From NCBI GenBank assembly GCA_016786745.1, contig JAEUVS010000134.1, positions 1 through 37,707 on the forward strand: a stretch of DNA of 37,707 nucleotides. Direction: 5' to 3'. The DNA is from Chitinophagaceae bacterium (GTDB lineage Bacteria > Bacteroidota > Bacteroidia > Chitinophagales > Chitinophagaceae). The notes beneath the pieces were generated by a model. That model was not told where the DNA came from and searched no databases. It was given only the letters and a program-made list of their open reading frames with translations. Positions 17,353-25,520 of the stretch are shown here, piece by piece (position 1 is the stretch's first letter; each line of letters opens with the position of its first letter). A program made the position numbers and the translations under genes.

Positions 17353-18456
17353 CTAGTCCTGTAGCCTGAAATGCTTACCCGGCAAGGCTTTAAGCAATCC
17401 GAGCATTTCAAGGTTAAGCAGAGCGGTTGCAACTGCACTTGAACTTAAACCACTTGAAAAAGTGAGATCATCCATCGCGGTAAGGTCCTGTTTTCTTAAA
17501 AACTCCAGCACCCTGATCTCATCAGCATTCAGTTCAGGGAACATCATTTTCTGAAAAACATCCCTTTTTATTTCGCGGTTATCCCAACCCATGATGTCGA
17601 GGAATTCTCCCGGATCATCGAGCATCACGGCTTTCTGCTCTTTTATCAGCCTGTTGCATCCTGCACTTCTTACATCTGTTACTCTTCCCGGCACAGCAAA
17701 TACATCACGATTATAGTCCCACGCAAGGTTAGCAGTAATGATGCTTCCACCCTTTACACCGCTTTCAACAACTATCGTCGCATCGCTGATCCCTGCCACA
17801 ATCCTGTTCCGGCTTGGGAAGTTGTGTTTATCCGGTTTCGTTTTACTCCTGAACTCTGTCAACACTCCTCCAGATTCAATGATTTGTTTCGCCAGGCCCG
17901 TGTTCTCTCTCGGGTATATTGTATCTAAACCATGACCTACTATGCCAACAGTAGGTATTCCATATTTCAAAGAACTTTTGTGCGCGACCGAATCAATTCC
18001 AAATGCCAGTCCGCTCACCACGAGAATGTTCCTATCCGCAAAAGATCTCACAAGCTCCTCCGTAAAATGTTTTCCATACTCAGTGTTGTTTCTTGTGCCT
18101 ACAATCGCAACAATTCTCGAAGCATTCAAATTCGCATTGCCCAGGAAAAACAACATCGCCGGCGGATCGAAACAATTCAACAGGCGTTGCGGATAATTTT
18201 TATCAACTATCGACAAGGGCCTGATGCCAAACTTTGTCATAAAGTCTATTTCTCTCTCCGCTTCTGAGAAATTCCTGAAGTTTCGAATGCTTTTCGCTTT
18301 AATTGCACCAATATTCTCAACCCTTTCCAGGTCACCCTGACAGGCGTGGAAAATTTCTGTAGCTGACCCAAACGTTTCGTACAGCTTTTTCGCATGTACA
18401 TTACCGATATATGGAACCTCGCCGAGCGCCAGCTGGTAAATCAATTCTGAACTCAT
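17353..18456 (-). CDS. dprA: DNA-processing protein DprA
   Basis: Cytoplasmic protein that protects incoming single-stranded DNA and loads RecA during natural transformation. The 367 residues show an N-terminal helical/HhH-like part (about 1-70; PYIGNVHAKKL, ENIGAIKAKSI), the Rossmann-like DprA core (about 80-290) with IVAIVGTRNNTEYG, SGLAFGIDSVAH, FPSRNRIVAGIS and GGSIITANLA, and a C-terminal winged-helix DML1-like domain (about 305-367). It starts 11 nt after the porE-like stop and is probably the last gene of the folD-queE-porE run. DprA alone does not prove competence, as it is widely conserved. Confidence 0.96.
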   Translation of the reverse strand: MSSELIYQLALGEVPYIGNVHAKKLYETFGSATEIFHACQGDLERVENIGAIKAKSIRNFRNFSEAEREIDFMTKFGIRPLSIVDKNYPQRLLNCFDPPAMLFFLGNANLNASRIVAIVGTRNNTEYGKHFTEELVRSFADRNILVVSGLAFGIDSVAHKSSLKYGIPTVGIVGHGLDTIYPRENTGLAKQIIESGGVLTEFRSKTKPDKHNFPSRNRIVAGISDATIVVESGVKGGSIITANLAWDYNRDVFAVPGRVTDVRSAGCNRLIKEQKAVMLDDPGEFLDIMGWDNREIKRDVFQKMMFPELNADEIRVLEFLRKQDLTAMDDLTFSSGLSSSAVATALLNLEMLGLLKALPGKHFRLQD

Positions 18457-18467
18457 GTTTCTCCACT

Positions 18468-20411
18468 CTAGTTCACAACTTTCATCTCCGTTCTCCGGTT
18501 CTTCGCTTTCCCTTCTTCATTATCATTCGCTGCCACCGGCTGCGTTTCGCCCCATCCTTTTGATGACAACCGATTAGCAGCAATGCCCTTCTCAACCAAA
18601 TAATGTACAACCGCGTTCGCCCTGCTGTTTGAAAGTTTCAGGTTATCGGCCGGCTTCCCAATATTATCGGTATGACCATTTATACTGATTTTAAGCGTAG
18701 GGTTTTCTTTAAGCAGTTTTACAATATTGTCCAGCTCGGCAAATGATTCAGGTTTCAATTCCGATTTATTGATATCGAAAAAAACATTCTTCAGCACGAC
18801 TGTAGCATTTGCATGCAACGGTTCCAGTGGAATATCAATATTGTAAGTAGAATCCGGAATACGATCCTTCAACGAAAAGTTTTCAGAGAAAAATAAATAG
18901 CCTCTTCTGTTTACGTTGAATGCGTAGTCTTTCCCAACAGGTAATGTTACCAGGTAGCTTCCTGTTTCATCAGTTTGTACCCTGCTCAATACTTCCTGCG
19001 TTTCCAGGTCAGTTAATTCTACCGCGGATGGCAGTCCCTTTTTTGATTTAGCATCAAATACTTTTCCTTTCACCCAGAGTGTTTTCAGTGGACGGACGTC
19101 AGATCTCAATTCGAATGTGTATAGATCGAGTCCACCCTTGCTGTCACTTCTGTCGCTGGCGTAATAAGCAGTTTTACCGTCAGCAGCTATGATCAGACTT
19201 CCTTCGTTTTCTATCGTGTTAATCGGGTATCCCAGGTTTTCAGCAGGCCCCCACTTGTTACCAGGTAATTTTTTTACAAGAAACAGATCGTCGCCACCGT
19301 ATCCCGGATGGCCATCAGAAGTAAAATACAATGTCTGGTTGTCGGCATGAATAAAAGGACCACTTTCATTTCCGGATGTATTAATCTGCGGGCCCGCATT
19401 TTTCGGCTCTGTCCATGTACCATCAGGATTCCGGTGACATACATAAATGTCACTCTTGCCCATTCCACCCGGCCTGTTGCTCGCAAAATAAAGGTCACGT
19501 TTATCGGGAGAGAGACTGGGCGCTGAATCCCACGACTCGGTATTGATATTGCTTCCGAGATTTTCCGGTGCACTCCACCCCTGCGGTGTCAGGTATGAAA
19601 TGTATAGATCACAACTTCCATATCCTTCCGGGAAGTTGCAACCTGTAAAAATCAGCCATTCACCATCCTGCGAAATATTTTGCGCCCCTTCGTTCATCAT
19701 TGTATTGATATCGCCGGGCAAACTTTTTGCAGGCCTCCAGGTGTTGTCAACCAACGATGATTCATAAAAATCTTCGTTGATGCTGTTAACACGCCTGGTG
19801 TAAAACAACTGCGACCCATCAATCGTAATCGCAGGAAAATATTCAGAAACTTTGCTATTAATGCTGTCGCCCAGATTCTTTGGTTCAAATTTGTAATCTG
19901 AAACAGACTTCCGTTTAGCATACTCAATTGCAAATTCGTAACACTGCTTGCGGTATTCTCCGGCCTTTATACTTGATGGATTGAGTTCTTTTATCGAAAG
20001 AAACATATTGGCAGCATCGCGCGCTTTTTCAAATTCTCCAAGCCCTGCCAGGTTAATTGAATAAGGCAGCGCATAATCCCGGAAATAAATGGAATCAATC
20101 GCTTTCGCCTTCTCATAATTCTCAACAGCGTTCCTGTATTCTTTCAATTCGCCATATACACCGCCGAGTGACAAATACGCGTCAAGAAATTTCGGTTCAA
20201 TCTTTACCGCATCCTCGAGCATCTTTATTGCTTCACGGTATTCTCCTTCGCCGGCCCTGTTGAGCGCCTGCGAGTATAACGTCCCTGCTTTCGTTTTGAT
20301 CTTTGAAGGATCATATTGTCCGCTCGCCCGGAAGGAAAAAAAGGAAAGTAAGAGGGTGGTTATGTAAAAAAGTCTTTTCAAAGGCACAATCAAATTTTTT
20401 CTACGGAACAT
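18468..20411 (-). CDS. PorE-like OmpA-family protein (TPR + PD40 + OmpA)
   Basis: 647-residue periplasmic protein whose domain order matches PorE, the T9SS component of Porphyromonas proposed to anchor the machine to peptidoglycan: signal peptide (1-32), TPR helices (about 40-150), a PD40/WD40-like propeller (about 180-435, with repeats such as LYFASNRPGG and LYFTSDGHPG), a carboxypeptidase-regulatory-like beta domain (about 445-530) and a C-terminal OmpA domain (about 536-647). The OmpA domain keeps the diaminopimelate-binding pair Asp582 (GHTDNIG) and Arg597 (SNSRANA). Unlike a lipoprotein, the signal peptide ends SGQ with no lipobox cysteine. Its ATG overlaps the queE stop by 11 nt. Bacteroidota have several paralogues with this layout, so PorE orthology is likely but not certain. 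Confidence 0.85.
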   Translation of the reverse strand: MFRRKNLIVPLKRLFYITTLLLSFFSFRASGQYDPSKIKTKAGTLYSQALNRAGEGEYREAIKMLEDAVKIEPKFLDAYLSLGGVYGELKEYRNAVENYEKAKAIDSIYFRDYALPYSINLAGLGEFEKARDAANMFLSIKELNPSSIKAGEYRKQCYEFAIEYAKRKSVSDYKFEPKNLGDSINSKVSEYFPAITIDGSQLFYTRRVNSINEDFYESSLVDNTWRPAKSLPGDINTMMNEGAQNISQDGEWLIFTGCNFPEGYGSCDLYISYLTPQGWSAPENLGSNINTESWDSAPSLSPDKRDLYFASNRPGGMGKSDIYVCHRNPDGTWTEPKNAGPQINTSGNESGPFIHADNQTLYFTSDGHPGYGGDDLFLVKKLPGNKWGPAENLGYPINTIENEGSLIIAADGKTAYYASDRSDSKGGLDLYTFELRSDVRPLKTLWVKGKVFDAKSKKGLPSAVELTDLETQEVLSRVQTDETGSYLVTLPVGKDYAFNVNRRGYLFFSENFSLKDRIPDSTYNIDIPLEPLHANATVVLKNVFFDINKSELKPESFAELDNIVKLLKENPTLKISINGHTDNIGKPADNLKLSNSRANAVVHYLVEKGIAANRLSSKGWGETQPVAANDNEEGKAKNRRTEMKVVN

Positions 20412-21051
20412 GAATATATTTATGTATCTGCAAGGAAAATTCCCATTCAGGATGTTCCTTTATATACTCCACTATGAGTGGCGTAACAACTGGTGATTTC
20501 TCCCATTCGGGCTGCAGGTAAAGTTTACACCTGGAGTTAACCTTAGCGGCATACTTCTCAGCCCAATCGAAATCTGACTTATTAAATATTACAACTTTCA
20601 ACTCGTCGGCCAGCGGAAGAATTTCCGGCAGCGGCGCTTTGAATTTTTTTGGCGACACACATATCCAATCCCACTCGCCTGTTAACGGGTAACTTCCCGA
20701 TGTTTCAATGTTCGTTTGAAAACCCGCAGCATGTAAAGCGTCAGTCAGTGGTTCACAATTGTACATAAGCGGTTCGCCACCTGTTACAATTGCAAGACGC
20801 CCGGGATGTTTCGCGGCTTCCTTTACTATGTCACTCACGTTTAGTACTGGATGTTTTTCTGCATCCCAGCTTTCTTTCACATCGCACCATACACATCCCA
20901 CGTTGCATCCCGCAAGCCGGATAAAATATGCTGCTTTACCCTGGTGATAACCTTCTCCCTGGATGGTGTAGAAGGCTTCCATGACGGGCAGGGCAGTGGT
21001 TGCTAACGTTTTTACAGTGTCCATTTGCATGAGCCTGCAAATTTCGTTCAT
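20401..21051 (-). CDS. queE: 7-carboxy-7-deazaguanine synthase (radical SAM)
   Basis: Radical SAM enzyme that rearranges 6-carboxy-tetrahydropterin to 7-carboxy-7-deazaguanine in queuosine synthesis. 216 residues; the cluster-binding CX3CX2C is at Cys49, Cys53 and Cys56 (CNVGCVWC), preceded by the QueE-typical FYTIQGEGYHQGKAAYFIRL. TGGEP follows as the SAM-binding glycine motif. Several ATGs lie near the start (codons 1, 8 and 10) and I cannot choose firmly between them. It lies 28 nt downstream of folD and overlaps the porE-like gene by 11 nt. Other queuosine genes are not in the window. Confidence 0.93.
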   Translation of the reverse strand: MNEICRLMQMDTVKTLATTALPVMEAFYTIQGEGYHQGKAAYFIRLAGCNVGCVWCDVKESWDAEKHPVLNVSDIVKEAAKHPGRLAIVTGGEPLMYNCEPLTDALHAAGFQTNIETSGSYPLTGEWDWICVSPKKFKAPLPEILPLADELKVVIFNKSDFDWAEKYAAKVNSRCKLYLQPEWEKSPVVTPLIVEYIKEHPEWEFSLQIHKYIHVP

Positions 21052-21079
21052 TCATGCCAAATAGTCTCCCAATAACCTG

Positions 21080-21952
21080 TTATTTAGCGGTGCATGCCCT
21101 GAACGTATTCTTCATTAGAGCCGCAATGGTCATTGGGCCGACTCCGCCCGGAACCGGTGTTATATAACTGCATTTTGGCGCTACCCCATCAAAATCGACA
21201 TCACCCTTTATAGAATATCCACGCTTTTTGGATGGATCAGTCACCCTGCTGATTCCCACATCAATAACTATTGCACCTTCTTTCACCATATCTGCTTTCA
21301 GGAAACCAGGCTTGCCAAGCGCAGCGACAATAAGATCGGAATTCCTGCATATCTCTGCAATGTTTTTTGTCTGCGAATGACATAAGGTTACTGTACAATT
21401 TCCAGGGTTAGTGGCGGCGCTCAATAAAATACTCATCGGCCGGCCCACGATATTACTTCTGCCAATCACTGCCGCATTCATACCCTTCGTATCGATTTTG
21501 TAATACTCTAACAGCAGCATGATTCCATGAGGCGTCGCCGGAACAAACGTCGGCAACCCTTGCACCATCCGACCCACATTTATTGAATGAAATCCATCAA
21601 CATCTTTTGATGCATCTATTGCATCAATCACCTTTTGCTCAGAAATACCAGCGGGCAAAGGTAGCTGCACAAGAATTCCATCCACATCATCATCTTCGTT
21701 CAACTTGCGAATCGTTTCAAGCAGTTCGGATTCATCTATTGATTTATCAAGCCGGATTAAAGTAGACTTATAACCGATCTCCTCGCACGTTCTCACTTTC
21801 GATCCGACATAAGTTTCACTTGCACCATCATTTCCAACTAACACAGCTGCCAGGTGCGGCACTTTTAAACCCTGCTGAACCAGGTCGGCTACTTTTATTT
21901 TCAAATCATCTTTTGTTGCCTGTGAAACCAGTTGTCCGTCTAATATTTTCAT
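21080..21952 (-). CDS. folD: Methylenetetrahydrofolate dehydrogenase / cyclohydrolase
   Basis: Bifunctional cytoplasmic enzyme interconverting methylene-, methenyl- and formyl-tetrahydrofolate for one-carbon supply. The 290-residue length is normal. Motifs: ETYVGSK with Tyr48 and the catalytic Lys52, DGILVQLPLP, GRSNIVGRPMS for NADP binding and the C-terminal TPVPGGVGPMT. It heads the folD-queE-porE-dprA run. The promoter candidate lies so close to the ATG that the message would have almost no leader. A barrel gene starts divergently about 115 nt away. Confidence 0.97.
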   Translation of the reverse strand: MKILDGQLVSQATKDDLKIKVADLVQQGLKVPHLAAVLVGNDGASETYVGSKVRTCEEIGYKSTLIRLDKSIDESELLETIRKLNEDDDVDGILVQLPLPAGISEQKVIDAIDASKDVDGFHSINVGRMVQGLPTFVPATPHGIMLLLEYYKIDTKGMNAAVIGRSNIVGRPMSILLSAATNPGNCTVTLCHSQTKNIAEICRNSDLIVAALGKPGFLKADMVKEGAIVIDVGISRVTDPSKKRGYSIKGDVDFDGVAPKCSYITPVPGGVGPMTIAALMKNTFRACTAK

Positions 21953-21956
21953 GGGC

Positions 21957-21988
21957 TAAAGGTAGCACGGCAATTACAGCTTCCCAAA
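21957..21988 (-). promoter_or_regulatory. folD promoter, predicted near-leaderless
   Basis: On the minus strand TTTG (21985-21988), 20 nt, then TACCTTTA (21957-21964), one base off TAnnTTTG. Four nucleotides separate it from the ATG at 21952, the same geometry as at guaB. Confidence 0.6.
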
Positions 21989-22055
21989 ATATCCGTGAAC
22001 GAATAAAACGTTTTCATTACCGCATTTTTCCCATTTTTTATTTCACAGGTAGTTG

Positions 22056-22063
22056 AATTTTTG
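22056..22063 (+). promoter_or_regulatory. Weak -7 box before the 22068 barrel gene
   Basis: AATTTTTG, one base off TAnnTTTG, ends 4 nt before the preferred ATG 22068. No convincing -33 TTTG; only T-rich sequence lies upstream. Its spacing matches the guaB and folD promoters, which is the main reason to list it. Confidence 0.3.
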
Positions 22064-22067
22064 CTCC

Positions 22068-22898
22068 ATGATTGTTCTGCGAAAAATATTTGTGATCCTT
22101 ATATCAGCGGCGGTTCATCCCGGCGCTTCGGGGCAATCATTGTTTTACCCGTACACGCCAGTAAATATTTTATCCGCGCGTTATTGTCAGAAATTTCATA
22201 ACGCTCTTGTGGCAGCATCTAATCCTGCTACCACCACTTATATTCATTCGTTAGAAGCAGGCGTGTACGCCGGCAAAAAATATATGACGGATATAAACAC
22301 GCTGATGGTTGCTGCCGCGATGTCATTTGATAATAATGGAGCAGGATTGTTATTTCAATATGCAGGAATACCCGAATATTCTGAAAGAACTGTTGGTGTG
22401 TTTTGCGGAAAACGCTTAGGTAAAATGAATATAGGTATCGGCCTGAACTATATTAATATAGTGGCTCGTGGACAGGGCAGCGCGCGATTTTTGCAAACAG
22501 TTGTTTCATCTATTTTAAATTTTACAGACGACGTCGCCACTTCGGTCAGAATTTTCAATCCAAACTTTTTTATGTCGCCGAAGGAAAACAGTCTCCGACC
22601 CGCGTCAGCGTTTTCGTTTGGTTTTGGGTGGCAGGCATCCCCGCAAGTATACGCTGGCATCGAAACGTTAAAAGAGGAAAAACAATCGCTAGCCGTGATA
22701 TTTAATCTTCAATATGAGTTTACGGGAACCATTTCATCGTCCCTGACGTGGTCGACGGCCGGCAATGAGCCGCAGGTCTCAATAGGTTGGAAGCAGAAGG
22801 CAATTAAAATAGAAGCGGGCGGTGGCTATCATGCTGCGCTTGGAGTGTCGCCATTTGTAAGTTTTTTATATCAAAAAGGAAAAACGCCGGAAAAGTGA
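22068..22898 (+). CDS. Probable outer-membrane beta-barrel protein
   Basis: 276 residues from ATG 22068; an in-frame TTG at 22053 would add only MNFCS before the signal peptide and is less likely. The signal peptide (IVLRKIFVILISAAVHPGASG) is followed by alternating hydrophobic/polar strands rich in Gly and aromatic residues (for example KMNIGIGLNYINI and ASAFSFGFGWQASP), as in small outer-membrane barrels. The general pattern recalls PorV/PorP-type barrels of Bacteroidota, but no diagnostic motif was found, so no family is claimed. It shares a GTGA stop/start overlap with the next gene, which strongly suggests the two products work together. Confidence 0.7.
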   Translation: MIVLRKIFVILISAAVHPGASGQSLFYPYTPVNILSARYCQKFHNALVAASNPATTTYIHSLEAGVYAGKKYMTDINTLMVAAAMSFDNNGAGLLFQYAGIPEYSERTVGVFCGKRLGKMNIGIGLNYINIVARGQGSARFLQTVVSSILNFTDDVATSVRIFNPNFFMSPKENSLRPASAFSFGFGWQASPQVYAGIETLKEEKQSLAVIFNLQYEFTGTISSSLTWSTAGNEPQVSIGWKQKAIKIEAGGGYHAALGVSPFVSFLYQKGKTPEK

Positions 22899-24925
22899 GA
22901 CGATTGATTTACATATTAATTCTTATAGCAAGTGGAAATGCATTCGCGCAACAATCCGACATTGATGAAGATAATCAGTTGAACCCGGCACAACTCGAGG
23001 ATTTGTCACAAGATGAAGAATCGGAATCGGAAAACGATTACGTCCTTCAACAATTAGATCAATACCGGAAAAATCCACTCGATATAAACAGCCCGGAAAT
23101 TGCTGAGCCCGATCTTCTGGATCCTCTCCTTATCGAAAATCTTACCAGCTATCGAAAGTTGTTGGGCGACATCCTACACATTAATGAGTTGCAGGCAGTG
23201 CCAGGCTTTACGCCGGATATCATTAGAAAAATCCGACCGTTTGTTACAGTGCGCAAAGACATGGCAAGTGGTACTCGCTTCCGTCATCGTTTCGCCAAGG
23301 GCAATCATTCGATGTTAACACGATTTGCATTTACCCCTGAAAAGGCGAGGGGATTCGAAAAAGGTTCAGCGCAGAGTTTCGAAGGCAGCAGGCCCGCGAT
23401 TTTCATGCGTTACAAATACCAGTACCGGGATCTTTTACAATTTGGCTTTCTTGCAGATAAAGATGCTGGTGAAAAGAAGCTCCTCGATTTTATGTCGTTC
23501 CATTTTTTTGCGCGACATATTGGTTGGATAAGATCTCTCGCGCTCGGGGATTTCACCATCAACTTCGGGCAGGGTTTAATTCAATGGCAAAGCCAGGCAT
23601 ACAAGAAAAGCTCTGTTGTGCTTAATGTCAAACGGCAAAGTGAGGCGCTGCGTCCGTATCAGTCGGCGGGTGAATATAACTTCCAACGGGGAATAGCGGC
23701 AACCGTCGAAAGGAGAAGATGGCAAACTACCCTGTTCATTTCTTATAAAAAACTTTCAGCGAACATTGATGATGGATCATCTGGTGGAAAAGTCATAACC
23801 TCGATCCAAACATCCGGATTTCATCGAACGTCATCTGAAACAAGCGACAAAAACACGGCGGCAGTTCTAACCACAGGCGCCAATATCAAAAAACTACTGA
23901 AAGGCGGCTATGTGTCACTTAATGCAGTAGGCGTTAAGTACAATCTGCCAATTGAAAAAGCAGTTGAGCCTTACAATTACTACGCAATTGCAGGGAAAAC
24001 TTTTTTAAATGCAAGTGCGGATTATAGTTACACATACAGAAATATTCATTTATTTGGTGAGTTCGCTGTTAATCGACACCTGGCGGGAGCCTGTATTTCA
24101 GGTATGATGACGAGCCTGTCATCGGCTGTTGATCTTGCATTGCTATACCGGCAAATCGGAAAATCATATACGTCTATTTACGGCAACGCATTTACAGAAA
24201 GTACTCTGCCTGCGAATGAAAAAGGGTTTTATACAGGTATCAGCATCAAACCACACATGCAGTGGCGGATAGACCTCTATGCGGATCTGTTCTCATTCGC
24301 GTGGCTAAAATACAGGCTGGATGCCCCCGCAGATGGCTTCGCATACCTTGTACAGGTCACCTATAAACCTACCAGGCAGACGGAAATCTATAGTCGCTAC
24401 AGGTACAGGGCCAAACCGCTCAATATTGACTACGAAGAGCTTAAATTTCCCGGTTTACAGGAATTCAGCAACTGGCGAACCCAGATTTCCTGCCAGCTCA
24501 CGCCTTGCCTATTATTTAGAAGCAGGGTGGAGCTGTGTATTTACGACCACCGGTTCCTCGAATTCCCTGAACCGGGCAGTCTTTTCTTTACGGAACTTCA
24601 CTTCAAACCCAGGGCGTTCTGGCTATCCGGGAGCATCCGTTTCCAGGCTTTTGAGGCGGCCAGTTATGAAACGAGATTGTATGCTTATGAAAATGACGTG
24701 CTGTACGTCAGCAGCACTCCTTCCTATTATAATAATGGTGTCAGGTACTATCTGAACCTGAAAGCGAAGGTCAGGACTAAATGGCTCAGTAACAAATCGT
24801 TAACAATATCTTTCAAGGCAGCTTCGACCGTTTATACAAATATTTCCGCCATTGGAACAGGTGTTTCAGAGATCGCTGGAACTCGCATTTCTTCCCTCAA
24901 ATTGCAGTTTTTTCTGACAGAATAA
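22895..24925 (+). CDS. Helix-hairpin-helix-containing outer-membrane barrel protein
   Basis: 676 residues from GTG 22895, which overlaps the previous stop by 4 nt. After a signal peptide (to about FAQQ, 20) comes an acidic linker (about 21-50), then a ComEA-like helix-hairpin-helix region (about 58-118; PLDINSPE and LQAVPGFTPDIIRKIRPF). The remaining 550 residues are strand-rich with many aromatic residues (GQGLIQWQSQAYKK, YSRYRYRAKPLNIDY) and look like a large outer-membrane barrel. Proteins of this layout are annotated across Bacteroidota as HhH-domain proteins; I know of no established function. An HhH that ought to bind DNA or act as a protein module facing the periplasm is notable. Confidence 0.8.
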   Translation: MRRLIYILILIASGNAFAQQSDIDEDNQLNPAQLEDLSQDEESESENDYVLQQLDQYRKNPLDINSPEIAEPDLLDPLLIENLTSYRKLLGDILHINELQAVPGFTPDIIRKIRPFVTVRKDMASGTRFRHRFAKGNHSMLTRFAFTPEKARGFEKGSAQSFEGSRPAIFMRYKYQYRDLLQFGFLADKDAGEKKLLDFMSFHFFARHIGWIRSLALGDFTINFGQGLIQWQSQAYKKSSVVLNVKRQSEALRPYQSAGEYNFQRGIAATVERRRWQTTLFISYKKLSANIDDGSSGGKVITSIQTSGFHRTSSETSDKNTAAVLTTGANIKKLLKGGYVSLNAVGVKYNLPIEKAVEPYNYYAIAGKTFLNASADYSYTYRNIHLFGEFAVNRHLAGACISGMMTSLSSAVDLALLYRQIGKSYTSIYGNAFTESTLPANEKGFYTGISIKPHMQWRIDLYADLFSFAWLKYRLDAPADGFAYLVQVTYKPTRQTEIYSRYRYRAKPLNIDYEELKFPGLQEFSNWRTQISCQLTPCLLFRSRVELCIYDHRFLEFPEPGSLFFTELHFKPRAFWLSGSIRFQAFEAASYETRLYAYENDVLYVSSTPSYYNNGVRYYLNLKAKVRTKWLSNKSLTISFKAASTVYTNISAIGTGVSEIAGTRISSLKLQFFLTE

Positions 24926-25037
24926 CGTGTAAGTACACAATAAAACACCGTAAATTTCTTTTTTAAAGGAGCAGCGAAAAAGGGAAAGCCCTTGTCTTTG
25001 CTGTTAGGAGATTTCCGCTTAACAAGTTTAACAAAAT
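24926..25037. other. Non-coding gap between the HhH-barrel gene and the susC promoter
   Basis: No convincing gene. An imperfect hairpin lies at 24972-25003: CAGC (24972-24975) pairs with GCTG (25000-25003), AAA with TTT inside, and AGGG (24981-24984) with CCCT (24989-24992). There is no U-tract after it, so I do not call it a terminator for the upstream pair. Confidence 0.4.
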
Positions 25038-25067
25038 TTTGAACAAAGCAAAATCTTCCTATATTTG
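25038..25067 (+). promoter_or_regulatory. susC promoter
   Basis: TTTG (25038-25041), 18 nt, then TATATTTG (25060-25067), an exact TAnnTTTG. Transcription is predicted to begin near 25071, about 450 nt before the susC ATG. No better promoter is seen closer to susC. Confidence 0.65.
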
Positions 25068-25070
25068 CGG

Positions 25071-25520
25071 GTCTTTAGTAAAAACCAGTACATGAGAAAA
25101 ACGTTTTGGCCGCTGGCTTGGTCACCCAGCACAAACGCATATGAAAGACCATTCTATAGGAACTCCTTTACCGGCTTCAAAATTCAACTTCAAGTTACCG
25201 GAAATCAGCCAGATAAGTGCTTAAATCAATTACAGGATCATTTTCATCGGGTTTAACCGAGGGTGCTCATTTTAATGTAGTTGTATGCCAAGAAACCAAT
25301 TATCCATCTCGCCGATTTTGCTTACTAATGTTAGTTATGCAACGATTGCTGCTTTTCGGCATCTAACGACCCCCCGATCTATTAATTTTCCCGATTTACT
25401 AAGGTTTTACCGAACAATTTCGCGCGGAACGACTTGCTATCAGAGCTATTCGTAGCCGCTTTCAATGTTTGTTATTTATATAACAAGGATTAATGTAAAA
25501 ACTAAAAATCAAGAGAGAGT
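25071..25520 (+). promoter_or_regulatory. Long structured 5' leader of susC (candidate cis-regulatory RNA)
   Basis: About 450 nt from the predicted start to the susC ATG. Its first bases, GGTCTTT (25070-25076), pair perfectly with AAAGACC (25144-25150), enclosing a hairpin GCTGG/CCAGC (25112-25116 with 25126-25130). Further down, GCCGA (25311-25315) pairs with TCGGC (25356-25360) around ACTAA/TTAGT (25324-25335) and GCAA/TTGC (25339-25349). Near the gene, TTGTTAT/ATAACAA (25469-25486) forms a 7-bp stem 34 nt before the ATG. The last 30 nt are A-rich and unstructured, as expected of a Bacteroidota start region. It matches no riboswitch class I can recognise. The folds were drawn by eye. Confidence 0.45.
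25092..25256 (+). CDS. Possible 54-residue upstream ORF in the susC leader
   Basis: ATG 25092 opens 54 codons ending in TAA. The peptide starts MRKTFWPLAWSPS and is rich in Arg, Pro and aromatic residues, with no signal peptide or membrane segment. It begins about 21 nt after the predicted transcription start, inside the 5' stem-loop, so it could be a leader peptide or simply a chance open frame. Nothing in the composition decides this. Confidence 0.2.
   Translation: MRKTFWPLAWSPSTNAYERPFYRNSFTGFKIQLQVTGNQPDKCLNQLQDHFHRV

Noticed and set aside
22053..22067. TTG 22053 as the start of the small barrel protein
   Set aside because: ATG 22068 gives a clean signal peptide; the extra five residues add nothing.
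25070..25150. Known riboswitch (for example cobalamin or TPP) in the susC leader
   Set aside because: The stems do not carry the conserved core sequences of any class I know, so it is left as an unclassified structured leader.
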